The position numbers and the translations under genes are program-made. This document shows, one piece after another, positions 10,785-23,870 of a stretch of 64,000 nt of DNA (positions are counted from its first letter, which is position 1; the number at the start of each line of letters is the position of its first letter). Source of the DNA: Lunularia cruciata (lineage: Eukaryota; Streptophyta; Marchantiopsida; Lunulariales; Lunulariaceae); NCBI GenBank assembly GCA_948567375.1, contig OX419755.1, positions 55,619,001-55,683,000 on the forward strand, written 5' to 3'. The notes beneath the pieces are model-generated. The model did not search any database and was not told the DNA's origin. It worked only from the letters and a program-made list of their open reading frames with translations.

Positions 10785-13700
10785 TAATCATCACCTTTTG
10801 AGTTACTCCCCAGCTCTAACGATTAGAGATGTGGATTGGCAGTGTGGACTGTAGGAAGAAAAAGCGCATGCAATGGGGAAAGATTCCATGTCCGAGGTAC
10901 ATGCCGGAGGTTTGAGGGTTTATTCCTTACTTGTTCCACACTGTATGAGGCTCCTCCATATCTTCTATGATTTGAAGATACCATGTAGCATTTATGGAGC
11001 TCAAATGAAGGAAAGAATGGTTGGGATAAAATAGTGAGGTTGTCAGAGCGCATTGAAGACAAAGGATCGTGATTCTGTCATAAAGAAAGACGTGGCTTTT
11101 TGCTTGCGTGGTCGAGATTTGTCATAGTTCCTTCGTTCATAACTAAATGTCTTAGTTAATGCGTGTCGAGTTGACGAGGAAAAGGCGAAGAAGTGACAAA
11201 CATGAGGGATCTCAATTCTCCTGAACAAAACTAAAACAGACCACCCCACAGGGTTGGTCAGAGAGGCTGAGGAGGAACAGGCAGCGCTCGTGTTCGTTGC
11301 TCTTACCTGGCAATCTGTTCCAGTACTTCTGGCAGCTTATGACAGTTTTCAGAAGCAGCTCATGAGGGCTATCAAAATCGACTTTAGTCTAATTACGAGA
11401 CTGAAGACTCGTGCGCTCTCTAACATACTCTTCTCTTCTACTGCGTGAAGAAGGAAGGGCCTCAGAACCATTGACAGGAAGCAATAAGGAAGAACGAAAG
11501 AACATTTATATATTTCCGTCCTGATCCTCCTCTGTAGTGTTTTCTCTCTTTCCAGAAAACCGAGGTCCAAATGCCGTCAGTTCCGAGCACCTCCTGCGGT
11601 TGAGTATTACCCCTGAGGATATGCTCTCTCTGTCCCACTTTTCATCTACTATTCTTCTGCGAGTTTCTCTGATCAATGCATGGCCCCAATCTGCATCGTC
11701 TCCTCTGATTCCAAAGGAACTGTCCATACAGATGAAAAGGCAAATCAATCCCTTCTATTCGCTCGTCTCTGTCAGTCTGTTCCGCAGCGTCTTGAGAGGC
11801 ATCCACACCCAATTTACCAAGAAACTTCCGATCAAAGTATGGGCGACCACCATCTCCAACTTTTCCAGCTTCTTAGGTCTACTGAACCTACCTAGGGAAT
11901 TCCAGTCCTTAGGTAGGGCAGGAACTACTTCATATACAGACATGGTTTCCACGACAGCGGTCATACGATAGACCCTTGAGTATCTACTCTTAACTATAGG
12001 GTAGCGAAGGATTTTATTTTGCAATCGTTTTTGGGCATTCTTTTTCTGTTTTTGTAGAAAGAATGTCTGAAAATTGACCTCTTTCCCATATGTGATAAGA
12101 ATTTCTGTTTTCTGCCTTACGTCTATATATATTACTGGAGACTCCAATTTTGAAGGTTTCTGAATTCCTTTATGTGTTTTTTTAATATATTTTCATTCAA
12201 TTTTCTTTTGACAGACGAATAGGGAGTTTAAGAGACGCGTTTGTCCACCAGTTGTCATGTTTTAAGTGTGGGAGGGTAGCCTCATATTTTTAGAGGTTTT
12301 AGCTCCTAAACAATAGAATGACATTGTTTCCTTTATGGAGGACGAATGTCTGAAATGGATATCTTTCTGAGACCAAAACAAAATTCAACTTTCTGTAACT
12401 ACTAGACAAACAGGGACCGGGGAATTTATATTTCTCAAATTAGTTTTGGTACATCACTAAACCTATACGGTTAGTCACCTACGGTTAGGTGCATGGTCTT
12501 AGTAAGACTTATACTAAGGAAGAAACTATCTTAATGAAGCTTTTCCGTTAGCAGATATTCTACGAAATCCGCTAGTATATTCCAGTGGTACGCAAGTTTC
12601 GATTGAGGTATGAATAGTTCATAATTGAAGAAGAATTGTGGTATGCATCATTTTTTTCTTGGACATGCCTAATGCGGAAGAGTAGTTAGGATTCTTCTTC
12701 ATCTTCATCTTCTTCTTCTCTATCATAAACTAGATGGTTATATTTGCAGTGCCAGATTCAGCATGTGGAGAAGAAGACCATTATCGAATTTCTCAAAATC
12801 TCATCCTGATGCTCTCACCAGAACCAGTTAGAAAGGATGTGGTTAACGCACTTTCACCTTTATAGAAGAGTTGGTTGCTTCACTAAGAACAGTCCTGAAG
12901 ATTTATGATGCTCTGACTATCGAGGGAGATAAGCGTAGATCATTCATTCATTCACGCAGTGAATCCATGTTTGTTTAATTAGTGTTCACTTCAAACTAGC
13001 ACATCGAGAAATATGTCCCCATCAACTAGCCATTCTAATGCTGTTTTGAAATGAAGTTGCACTTATTTGTTCACAGTCAACCTGTATGTTTAGAAGTGAG
13101 AAAAATCACTTACTTAATACAAGAAGTAACTCTCCAGAAGATAATCAAGTCGTAAGAAAGCAACGAGACTGGAGTTTATTCATAATACGTGTCGTTGTCC
13201 ATATCGGGACTCGAAGTGAAGTGCAAAGGAACAAGAAAGCGCAGCCAGTGTAGCTCTTTAGATCTAACGAGATGCCTATACCCTACAGAAATCCCAGGAC
13301 ACCTCAATCAACAGCACAACAAAAGTCTCCATAGGAGTGAAGTAAGCAGAGACCACTGTTTTAACTCACTAGGGAAATTTAGCAGTAGGGGAGACTATAT
13401 CTTGTCTTGGTTAAAGACGAAGCAGCCAAGTGTTAGATTTTGCGAGTGGCTGCAAAAGGTGTGTGACGAACTTCGAAGTTGGTCAGGCCACCAAAGCCAG
13501 AGGAAGTCAAGACAGGAGATAATGCACATACAATGATTTGCCCGGAGATGAGGATTTTGACATTTGGTACCCCACATCGTGCTTTTGCTCGATGGTCAGT
13601 TTCTCAGGTATATATGTGTGTGATGATTCCTGTCCAATGTGACTTGGTGAAAGCAAACAAAAGTTTAAGTCGTCACTTTCAACTGCTGATAATGCCAACA

Positions 13701-15628
13701 CTGGAGGGTAGCAATATGCTGTGTCTTTTTCTGCCTCGAATATGAAGGCGTCGTTCAGCTACAAAGATACTTCTTGTGTCACAATAAGGAGGTGACTATA
13801 AACTCACCATACGAAATCTCTTTTCTGTATAAATATGTGATATCAGCTTAATTTACTGACATATGAATCAAACACGATCGGTTTCCTTTTGCTTTCTCTC
13901 AGATCGAGATTGAATCTGAGAGTCTCCCTCTAGATCTAATTCCATTCACTGTTTGACTGTCAGTGTTTTTACTCTTTGACTCGCGTTGTCTCCCTTAGAA
14001 TTATTGCTAGTCCCGAGGCTTTGATATGCTTTTCCCAGTGGGCGGTGTATTCATTGTTAGTCCCCACATTATAGGCTGCAGTATGGCTTGCCGTCAGATG
14101 CTCTCCCTGGTAGAGTGACAAGATCCTTCCCAAATCGTCTTACTCAATGTGAGGGAGACTACTACTGAACAGGAGGTCCTTTTGTCGATCGTTCCAAAAA
14201 CACCATAGTAGATCTGTGTGGACTCATCTCTGAATCCTGTTGGGATGTGCTTTCTTCTCGTTGACTAGTCCATCATCCATTCGAGGCATCTTCTTCATTG
14301 TTTTACTTCTGTGATGTATCTGTTTTTCGAATCGAGGTGTTCTGGAGTTTGATGTAATTGTGAGCGTTCTGGTGTTGTTGCCATGTGAGTAGTGTTCGTA
14401 TCAGGAGGTGGCAGCCTGTGATTATTGTAGAGGAGAGGTTGGTTGGCAATGGTGCACTGACTTCCCCTGTTGCAGTCGATCGATTCAGGAGAAACGTTGG
14501 AGTGCGTGATTTGAGACGTCTTTAGAATTCCAGTTATCCACTTCCAGAATGTGTTTCTAGGAACCACCATTCCTTCGTCTCAATGGAGTTTCATTACAGT
14601 GCAATTTACTCGCTATCCATTAACTTTCTATAACCTTCCAATGACTCACCATCAGTGCTTACAATTTTATCAGTCTCATTATGAACTTTATGAGTACAGT
14701 GAACTCTCAGCCATATGTCTGACACGCAGCGCCATATACCCATGCGACTCGTGGCGAGGTGAAGGAATTATTATAGCTGGAAGCAGAAAGAGTCTGAACG
14801 AAATATAATCCCCATGGCACGCTCATGTCAGTTTACAAGGGTTTACAAGAGAAGAGCAAACGGGCTAAATTCATCAGGATTACGAGGTGTTTATTTGATC
14901 TTCACATGCTTATTGACACTATGGTCAGTAACACAAGAGAAGCGGCGAGGCCTTCACTGAAAGTCTGCACAGAAATACCTTACGCTTTAGGCTCACAAAT
15001 TTGAACAAGACTTTAGAAGGATGTTGTTCAGCTTCCTTAGATTCCTCTTCAAACCCGGTAAGAAATGATAGACTGGGTTTCACTTCAGTGACGATCGAGC
15101 AAATCAGACACGAATGGAAGTCATGAAGGATTGCTCGGAGTACTCAAATAAACATCATAACCCAATTGACGAGGCGATGAGAATGAACTTGTAAACAGAT
15201 GTTGCAGTTCTCAATTCAGCGTATTCATCTTGATGACAAGTAAGGATTGCAAAGGCAATCAGCGATGCATCCCTGGTTGTGAGGGGAAATGAGAGAAGAC
15301 AAACCAACACTACCAACAATTTTAGTCGTACCTTGATGTCGATCGAAATTAAATACCTAACTTTCACTTGTATAAAGAGACCAGTCTTTTATGATTCAGT
15401 GATGAAGAACGTGCAATAGAAATACATACTTCATTTGAGTGATGTGGAAGTCTACATGCGTTTGTTTATGAGATTTTATTACGTCGAAACATGTAGACCA
15501 TCGTGAGGTCAAGCCTCAAAGACCCTTATATAGACATTACGACAGCCGGGGATGGTTGATAAACCAACCTTGAGGTTCATGAAAGTCCTTGAGAAACAGT
15601 AGTCTCTACAAATGGAACGGTTTACACA
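10785..15628. other. Unassigned stretch between LINE and P450 gene
   Basis: Apart from the weak ORF cluster at 11349-12147, I see nothing I can name. ORFs at 13189-13536 (115 codons) and 14551-14808 show no domain and have no intron-linked partners that I can recognise. Several frames are crossed by stops and AT-rich runs. The part next to 15629 will include the 3' untranslated region and terminator of the minus-strand P450 gene, whose exact end is not visible. Confidence 0.4.
11349..12147 (-). other. Weak ORF cluster of unknown nature
   Basis: Overlapping open frames occur on both strands: minus 11349-11570, 11506-11748 and 11755-12147, and plus 11537-11971 (144 codons). None has a domain I recognise. 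The stretch is unusually free of stops in several frames, which can reflect composition as well as coding. The minus frame at 11755-12147 becomes lysine/glutamine-rich at its start, typical of translated AT-rich non-coding DNA. It is kept as a possible fragment of an unknown gene. Confidence 0.15.
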
Positions 15629-18600
15629 CTATCGTTTTGACACAGTTACCAGCAATCCATTGCGAATTGACATGACTAGACTCACCCGATAGTCTACAGT
15701 TTGATCAGGTACCAAGTGGAATCGGAAAAATCGCATGAGTATGGCAGCCGTCATCTTCATCTGTAGGTAAGCATTTTCTTTTCCTAAACAAACTCGTGGT
15801 CCAGCCTGCAGATACGTTCACAAAAATATTAGGAAGATGATATGCATCCGCAGTTTTGACGTTTATTTCCATGATTGTGTTGTGTCGCAACTTTTAAACC
15901 ACTCCTATTTCAAGATAGATTCACTGCAAAGCTCCGGCGGTTGCATCAAACAGAACTCCCTTTGGATCTGTCGGTCTTTACGGACTGGTTCTTCCCAACC
16001 GGACTAGTTCAGGGTTTTAATATCATGCTTTCCTTTCAGCTCTCATAATTTAAGATATACCTCGTCAAGATCAAAATTGGGTTCTCACCAGTGTCAATAA
16101 GGTTTAGTGGACAAATCAGGTGAACGGAGATGTACCGAAAGCGAGCGTACGCTATCGTACTGGTGAAACGATGCAAATACAGAAGGTGGAGTTATCACTT
16201 CGTTTTGTTAGGATGGATTGAAACAACGTAGTAGTAAACCTTATTAAAAGCCAAACAAAGGACACACTTTGGCTTTTCTTGAAATGCACAAAACTGAACT
16301 TTTATTACCTGGAAAGCTGTAAACTTGAACAATGATTCGGATTGGTAAACACCGTCCTTCAACCACCGTTCAGGTCGAAATACTCTCGCACCAGGACCCC
16401 AAAGTGTTTCCGATCGTCCCATTGAATATGGGGAATAGACGACCATACTTTTTGCTTTCACTTTCGTCCCGTCTGGTAGTACATCGTCATTAACTGCATA
16501 CTTAGAATCCTGCATCTCAGACTGAGATACATTAGAACTGTTTCATAAGGTGTAGCACTAATACAGAGTCGTGTCTATAACAGGGCGGGGCCGAAGAAGC
16601 AGGATGTACTTAGCTCTACAGACAGAAGGATCATAGACATACACATTCCTTTCCAGTTCAAGGAGCTACGGGTCATATCCAGAGAAAGGCATCTACAACA
16701 CTGGAAGATCGGAGTAGAGGTTTGTTGGTAGGGCTCTGAGATGCTCAGCGCGGAGGGACTTGTCCAGTAACCAGAACTAGCAGCTTGAGTTTATAGTTTT
16801 TTATCGGAGATTCAGTCCAAAAGACTTGGTTGAATCCTCTCTCCCGGGAAGGAAAAAGAAAAGTAGACGCACAAGTTCACATTGCCAATTACCATATCCA
16901 ATTTAGATCCCATGCTTGGACTCTTGGTAGAAGACAAGAAAGCAAGAGTTCTTATCGTATCTTTGACATACACATTTTTCAAGCTTTACAGATTAGGATG
17001 TCATTATTAGTACAAAAAGTTGGAGAGCTTAGAAGGGCACGTATATACCCTGGCAACTGGTGGGTGCAGCCGTAGACATTCGCTCAAGGTAGCGTGAATA
17101 TAGTGCAGCTCCGACAGAGAGTCAAATGTGCAACGATCTGCGAAGGAGGAATAACGACCTTTTTCTTCACCACCATCACTCTCTAGATTGCCGAAGACAT
17201 CTCTCAACTCCTCATGGCACTTTTCAGCAACATGGGGGTTTAAGCATAGTTCATATGTCCACCAAGATAAGAGTGCAGCAGAAGTATCCCTTCCAGCAAC
17301 CATAAAGTTAAGAGCAGCATCACGTAACACATTGTCACTTAAGGGATTCCCGTCTTTATCTTTGCCATTCATAAACCTCGAGAGCAAGTCCTCCTTGTCC
17401 TGCAAACCGAAACAAACCACCTGTAAATTCCAAATAAATAATTTATAACTACCCGGAGATTCAGCAGGATGATTTTTATCAGCTTGACTGAAAGTCCTAT
17501 CAGAGATTGTAGCCCTAGGGAGCTGCGTATTCATAATCCGTATGCATCTAGTGAAGTGAACTTATTAACTAACAAGTCCCCTGTACTGGTTTTTACCATA
17601 ATTTGAATGGGATGAAAAAAGTCACGTAAGAGAAGACTCAGATAGAAACTGACCAGCGTGCGGTTCAAAGCAGTAAGTCTCTTAAGCTCCGCTCGCCGGT
17701 CAAGAATAACACCGTACACATAGTTGTCCACTATCTTAATTTCGGCTTTCATTGCCTTCTCCTCTCCAAGATTGAGAAACCTTTTGACTTTCCAGAAAAG
17801 GTCGAAAATCCGTCTCGTAACACGAGCTTGGGCTGCATCAAAAGCTGCTGCAAAAGGAATTTCCGGAAGGTCTTCACTTAAGCTATGTTGATCTACACCG
17901 AAGGCGATCATACATATGGAATCCATTGTCATTCGGAGAAACAGGTCCTGAAGAAAGCAACACGAAGATCAAGTTCTGTTGAGAACAATAGAGATAGCTC
18001 AACCTCACGAAGCGAACGAAGAAAACCTTCTCCAAATCAGTGTTTTTGATGACCTGTGAGATGGCCGCGGAGCATCTTTCTAGATCTAGACACACAATTC
18101 CAAATTGATGGTCCATCTACTCGCCTTCCATATGCAAGGGACAATTCTGGGCCTTATCACATGGCAGCAGAGTAAGAGAGAGGTAAGGCCGGTTTACCCA
18201 CCTGAATATTCACTGACTTCTCGGTATCTGCGACTTTGTCCAAGAACACAGCAAGTCGCAGGGCATGCTCGCGATAGGCGCATGCGCTAGAATTTCGAAG
18301 CTTGATGGAAGAGAATTCAAAACTAGAAATCTTGCGGTGCTGTTTCCAGGTCTCGCCATCGGTAGCAAATATTCCGTCTCCTAACAGATCACTTGTTCTC
18401 TCATACAGTAGGGGTCCCTGGTGTACCACAGCAAAAAATACTCAGTACAAATAACACGTTCGCTTTCAATTTTCCTCAGTTTTGAGAACCTGATCCAGTT
18501 GCTTTCATTGAATCCACCAGGCACAAACGGCTTCTAAGTTCTTTTCAGTGACGAGAAGTTTAGGTGAATCTAGACCAAGAAGTCAATAAATGAATACTAT

Positions 18601-19011
18601 AGTTGTAACCTCAAATTGTGATGTCTAGACTACAGCTTCACTATCAGCTAAAGCGATCTGCATTGACAATCACAAAGGAGAATTACACACCTTGATGTAG
18701 TTTGGAAAGTTTGTTTTCAAAATCTGTTCAACAGCCGCAGCGTTAGCCACTTGTACAAGGTTGACTTTCCAAAACTGAGTAACGAGTATGCCTGAGGGGG
18801 TCTTCTGTAGGTACCCATCAAACCAGTCATGCTGGCGGTGACTATTCCTTTTAGCCTCAAAGAAACATCCGAAAATTGGCCATTCCTTTGGCCCTACTCT
18901 ATTGCGCTGTAGCCATCGATATACCCACAAGTAAACAACGATGCCCGTCACCAGTCCGATCAGCAGAGACCAATTTTCCACCACAGTACCCATCACTTCA
19001 CTTCTTGTCAA
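15629..19011 (-). CDS. Cytochrome P450, CYP704-like fatty-acid hydroxylase, six exons
   Basis: Intact 519-aa P450. Exons on the minus strand: 19011-18691, 18417-18202, 17947-17654, 17399-17049, 16509-16309 and 15805-15629 (stop TAG at 15629-15631). All five introns are GT-AG and phase 0. The start at 19011 is followed by a hydrophobic ER anchor (about residues 13-33) and then GPKEWPIFG. Hallmarks: I-helix AGRDTS at 312-317; ExxR as ECLR at 384-387; FRPERW at 438-443; haem-binding FQAGPRVCLG at 460-469 with ligand Cys467, the last intron falling between Gln461 and Ala462. The blocks NFPNYIKG, LLGDGIF and DDVLPDG are typical of plant CYP704. Characterised CYP704 enzymes hydroxylate long-chain fatty acids, and CYP704B members feed sporopollenin synthesis for spore or pollen walls. 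Family assignment is confident; the exact substrate is inference. CYP86/94/96 relatives are less likely. Confidence 0.88.
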
Positions 19012-21564
19012 AATCGAATGTCAGCTTCCCACGAATAAATTTGCCTAAGGTACACCGGACGTTGTCAAGTATTTGCTACTACTCCGCTCTGACCTCATCT
19101 TTTTCAATTTCCGCTCCACCCACTTGGTGTAGCGCGAAGCACAATCCTCTCTCGAAGAAGCAGTAGAAGCACCTCCGCTCCACTGTGCCTGACAGAGAAA
19201 GAGAGAAAGTCAATTGTTGTTTACATCACTTCAGTAAAGCAGCCTACTGGAGCAAAATGCCGGACAGTCCAAAGGAAAGGGTGGGTCAAATCAAATCACT
19301 ACCGAAACGAGTGGCCACTTTCCCGGTAACTTTCGCCTTCATCTAGAGATTCACTGCAATCTGAGCTTCCTATCAATTCCGATTTGTTGCAAAGCCATAA
19401 GTAGCTATCTCGCCTGTTTATGGCCTTGATTCCCAGCAAAACCATCTACAAATTGGCGAAGTCCACTGTCATCAAATCCACTGCATAAGCTGTCTTATGA
19501 CCAGATGAGTTTGACCACCTTCCCCTCTTCAAGTGTATTCCATTGCAAAAGTCAGCCCAGTCCATGAGAGGAAGACGAAGACGAAGACGACCGTGTGTCG
19601 CTCGCGTTGAAATTTGACTCACAACATTTCTCCAGATAGGGGTATAAAACAGTTAAGAGTACACACATCTTTATCTACATCATTCTCAACCACTTAAGAC
19701 ATTAGCGAGAATAATATAGCCGCTCTAGTTTTCTTGACTTTATATTCATATGGAGAGGAATAGTTTGTTACTAGGTAACTAGGAAGTGGCTGGATTGTCC
19801 TTTTCGCATGCTTCAGAATCATACTACATTATGTAGTACCCAAGATCATGTTAGATAGTTATAGAGTGATTGCTTATTCTTTTTGCAATATTTATATGTG
19901 GAATATTTGTAGTATGTCCATCAAATAAATCGAGAACCATTTTTAACTATTTATATATTTTTGAAGAACAGCCTATGGAAGGAATTCACTCCTTGTCTCT
20001 ATATCATTATAATTATAATATTTAATATTTTGATATTTATTAATATTTTGATTTTAGTTTCAATATATTTAGATATATGAAAAATTAAAAATTAAAATAT
20101 TATTTCACTATATCAAAAGAGATCCAAATAAATTTTATTATAAAGAAAAAAATATAATCCAAATTACCGTGATTAAGAGTTTAAAGGTTCATACTTTTTG
20201 TTAGGGAAAAATATGGTGATCAAGCATAGGTATTCCCTTGTAGCATCATTCAATAGAGGCACAAACAAGATATGTTTGCGCATTACCTAAATACATCTTT
20301 GCCAATTAATTTCAATCTCTTTAATAAGTTGGTTAAGGCTTTCCACAAGTAAGGATGTGGGGAAAGCCCTTTAAACCAAATGCAAAATCTAGCAAGAAGT
20401 GCAGCAAGGCATTGAGTCTAGAATATATCATCTATATAGGCCCATCATCCCTTAAATTTCTACATGCACTTGATATTTCACAAGCCTGCAACTTAATGAC
20501 TTTGGCTTGAACTATAAGCTTTTCACTCTTAGCAACCTAAACATGAGCCATATCATAGTCTACATGTATTAGAAACGTCTCTTTTATTTGAAAAATTTAC
20601 TTAAAATTGTATTATAAGAAAATTCATTTTTCTACAAAACCCATTGGAGACATATTACAAGGCCAAGTGTATAAAGAAATTTTCCTCTTTATCCAATAAA
20701 TCAAGAGCCCAGTTGATCTACTCTACCGTTGAATATTAGATAGAATTCTATTGGAACAAATACATTGGCTATGGTAAAATATGTTTCTTGATAAAATGTT
20801 TTATTACTGTCCTATACTATCATTTAAAGAATGAATATATAACATCTAACCTTTGCAACTTCAAGTGGATCAATTCGCTATATGATTATAGTTTTAATTT
20901 CTAAATCAAAATGAATTTTTCGTAGATTAGAAGTAGTGGAGTTTCAGGATTTGCTACTAAGTTAACGGGGTTGGTACTTCATGTAATACTATCAAGGTTG
21001 CAATTAATTTTGGTTGTCTTTTATGCAAATGGTATTACCAGTAATGTTATTTTCTCTCTTGTAAGTGAAATTTGCACAATTAATTGTTGAAAATAGCGAG
21101 TCACTATAACCAAAAGAAAACTTGAAAAATCAAGCTGTGAAATCTATAGGAGAAGCTAAATGCAAGGAAACAAATACCAAATACCAATAAATATTCTCGA
21201 AGGACTAGTTTACTCATACTACAAGGTTCAAAGGAGCAAATGAAGGATTATGGAATTCAAGGTAATGCATTTATAAGTGATTGTGTGACGGATTTAGAGT
21301 GTCGTGTAAATATCGAAGGATCTAAGAATCCTAAACCAATTAAATGTTATGGGCCCAATTTAGCTTATGTTTACGATGGATTTAGAAGTGTTGGGTAAAG
21401 ACAAGGTTTTAAGAGTCTATACCCATCAAAATTAAATTCAGTGAAAGTCTTGGGGTCCAACTTTATCCCAGGGCTCTATGGATTGGGGAGATCTACATCT
21501 AAATAAGGTCAAGGTTCCACTTTTAGCCTCGTGTTTTCCTTGATTCGATTTTAACTGCACCGAC
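19012..21564. other. P450 upstream region, then AT-rich unassigned DNA
   Basis: Immediately above 19011 should lie the P450 promoter and 5' leader (minus strand). I see no convincing TATA box at a standard distance; only weak AT-rich motifs occur near 19040-19050. A purine-rich GAGAAAGAGAGAAAG run lies near 19195-19210. From about 19700 the DNA becomes very AT-rich (about 19990-20170 is almost all A/T) and no coding or repeat signature is recognised up to 21564. Confidence 0.4.
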
Positions 21565-21702
21565 CCAAGCAGGGCAGATTTCTCATATATAGACTTTATT
21601 GGGGCTAGCCCCATTTTATCTTTTTAGTCTCTCCCTTGTAGGGCTTGAGGTGTCTTCCCATCCTTTGTGTTCTCTACTCGCGGTTGTCTTTTTCAACCAA
21701 AT
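21565..21702 (+). mobile_element. 5'-truncated LINE tail copy
   Basis: About 138 bases match the last part of the LINE 3' tail: GCAGGGCAGATTTCTCATAT, then a GGGGCTAGCCCC stem, then CTCTCCCTTGTA and CATCCTTTGTGTTCTCTAC. It lies just upstream of a longer truncated copy in the same orientation. Homology starts inside the 3' UTR, so no protein sequence is present. Confidence 0.7.
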
Positions 21703-21794
21703 AATACTAATCTTACTTATCTTTAAAAGGTGATTGTCACATACTACTAAGATAGGTACCTAGAGGATGGGTATTATGGACGAAAGTGTTCTAT

Positions 21795-22270
21795 CTAAAA
21801 GTATGAGTGCAGTGGCAGGTCGCAAGGTCTCCAAGTATAGGAGCATGCAGCGAGGTCACCTCTTTGTTCCTCTAGCCTTGGAGTTATATGGAGCAATGGA
21901 CACAACCTTTGACACATTTGTCAAAGAGTGCACGAGAGCTTATCATGTTCGACGTCAGGGGTATCACTCTCACTCTCATACTTTGTAGTATATTTTAGAC
22001 AGTGTGTGTCCATTGTTCTATAGAGTGCAGTGGCTAGTGCAATCCATAGGAGAGCAATCACATTAGGTGATGTTTCTTCGGATGCTCTAGTTGTGTGTAG
22101 ACCATACGACTTGCATAGCTCGGATATCTTAGGTGCGGTAGTGCAGATTTCTCATATAGACTCTATTGGGACTTAGCCCCATGTTACCTTTTTTGTCTCT
22201 CCCTTGTATGGCTTGATGGGGTCTTCCCATCCTTCGTTTTTCCTATGCGGTTGCCTTTCTTTCCTCTAAA
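21795..22270 (+). mobile_element. 5'-truncated LINE copy (end of endonuclease plus 3' tail)
   Basis: The first part translates to a diverged copy of the LINE C-terminus: RKVSKYRSMQRGHLFVPLA, then LELYGAMDTTFDTFVKEC. The 3' tail at 21986-22265 follows, parallel to 9787-10095 base for base with scattered changes. 5' truncation is the usual result of incomplete target-primed reverse transcription. It independently confirms that the C-terminal frame and the tail belong to one element. Confidence 0.8.
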
Positions 22271-22632
22271 AGTATGTGGTGGAGGCTTCATCTAGATTTG
22301 CCAAGCCTTTATTTATCCAATGTTATCTAAGTAAAATTCATAAATGAATCGGAAGTGTTATAGTTAAAAATAATATAATAATTTGCAGAATTAATGGAAA
22401 ATAATATGTGTATGTTCGTTTCTAGTTCACCATTGTAACCGTACCATGCGCCACGGCAACAATCACCATAGATATTCCCCATAAATAAACCAGGTGTTCT
22501 GACATGCCAGATAGGCCCGCGGATTCCTCCTTGAAATGGTTGGATCATATGCGGCAGTTACTGGGTGACGTCGACATGGTGACGTGACATCTGCGGCGAA
22601 GGTAGAGACGCGCAGAGTCGAACTTCTCCGTT

Positions 22633-22745
22633 GAGCTCTTTGTGACTTTGGGACTTAGTCCCATTTTATCCACTATTGTCTTTTTTTGTACGGTTCGATA
22701 AGTCCAATCCTATGTCTTTCCTTATACGGTTCTCTAGATCCAATC
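22633..22745 (+). mobile_element. Diverged LINE tail copy
   Basis: GGGACTTAGTCCCATTTTAT matches the conserved stem and start of the LINE tail, followed by a diverged TGTACGGTTCGATAAGTCC segment. The stem has compensating changes: GGGGCTTAGCCCC becomes GGGACTTAGTCCC, so pairing is preserved. The region to about 22840 contains another weak match to the tail end (CCCATCCTTTATTTTTCAC). Confidence 0.5.
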
Positions 22746-23207
22746 CTCTGGTTACACGGCCCGATCGCCTCTGACTTTGTAACTACTCCCTTTGTGTTGT
22801 TCCTGTTCCCATCCTTTATTTTTCACACGCGGTCTCGTTGAACTTAAACGTGTCAACACCAGCCCTACAGGAACAGGAATTGAACGGGTTGTGCATGTAG
22901 CGTGCAACTTCTGCCTTTCTTTGAGTGCTTGCTGCTCCACATTATAGGGCTATAGCTGTCGTGCCAGGAGGATGCAACTCCGTCCTCGTCCGTTGCCTGA
23001 TTAAAAAGTTCATCAAGTTACTAGACCATTGGCGTATACCAACCTTCAAATTACACACGGTTCGGTTCGAGAAAGAAAACAAAACACGCTTTCAAAAACT
23101 CAGTATCGAGAGTCATTTCTCCAGACGTATGGCTCTCACACGGGAAACACCTCCTTCAATTATAATTACAGTACAAGGGACACGAGTGGCATCTACTCTC
23201 TACGTAC

Positions 23208-23305
23208 TGGGGATAGTCCCATCTTACCCTCTTTTGCCTTGTACGGCTCGATGGATCTTCCCATCCTTCTTGTGTTCTATGAGGTCGACTTTTCTCTCTG
23301 CATTA
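23208..23305 (+). mobile_element. LINE tail copy
   Basis: GGGGATAGTCCCATCTTACC is followed by TTTTGCCTTGTACGGCTCGA and CATCCTTCTTGTGTTCTATG, aligned with the tail at 9998-10080 and with the minus copy at 10683-10784. It ends near the GAGGTCGACTTTT segment that the copies at 10690 and 4108 share in inverted form. It lies within a frame of 168 codons at 22925-23431 that I consider fortuitous. Confidence 0.65.
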
Positions 23306-23870
23306 AGAAATCCAGATGTATGGTCTTTACCACGAGTAACACCCCTTTCATCATCGGAAGCATACTATAGTCGGAGTCAAGCCGCCGCGAGTGACCAGCA
23401 CAAGAAGATGTACAAGGATTTTCAATCTTAAATCAGTTTCGTAGACGAGGGATGTCGACAGATGCAGTCAATCAGGAATTGTATGAAGGGTCTAAGGGAA
23501 CACCTTGACAACCAAGTCTCCGATTCAACCATGTCCTGCAGATAGAAGAAATCCCAATCATGGAGGATCTGTTGTAAACGACTGCAGTGTTTCCTGCTTT
23601 TCTCCTTAGCTTGACTCTACAATTGGATCAAATTGGTAATTTAGGGCCGTACAGTACGATGAAGACCATAGGACTGCAGATAAATGAAAGGAGAAATCTT
23701 AATATTTAGCGGAAGGCGTTCAATGCAGTAAGGCGTTTCAAACGGGGGTTTGGCCTGTTCGTAAAGAATCCGTAGGTTTTCTTTGCAGTCAGTCCGGCAA
23801 AAACGTATAAGTGCGCGGGGGTTAATGGGGGTAATGCGGGAGTTACAGTACCCAGACCTTAGCCGTGGGA

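Noticed and set aside
17188-17448. Plus-strand ORF of 86 codons
   Set aside because: Antisense shadow of P450 exon 4.
17883-18116. Minus-strand ORF between P450 exons 2 and 3
   Set aside because: It lies mostly in intron 2 (17948-18201) and its frame does not match the P450; GT-AG sites and phase-0 exons explain the region better.
22540-22640. Possible tRNA-like box B (GAGTCGAACT) suggesting a SINE head
   Set aside because: No matching box A at the right spacing and no recurrence in the other short tail copies.
22925-23431. 168-codon plus-strand open frame
   Set aside because: It runs through a LINE tail copy (23208-23305), has no domain, and a second frame over the same bases is also open.
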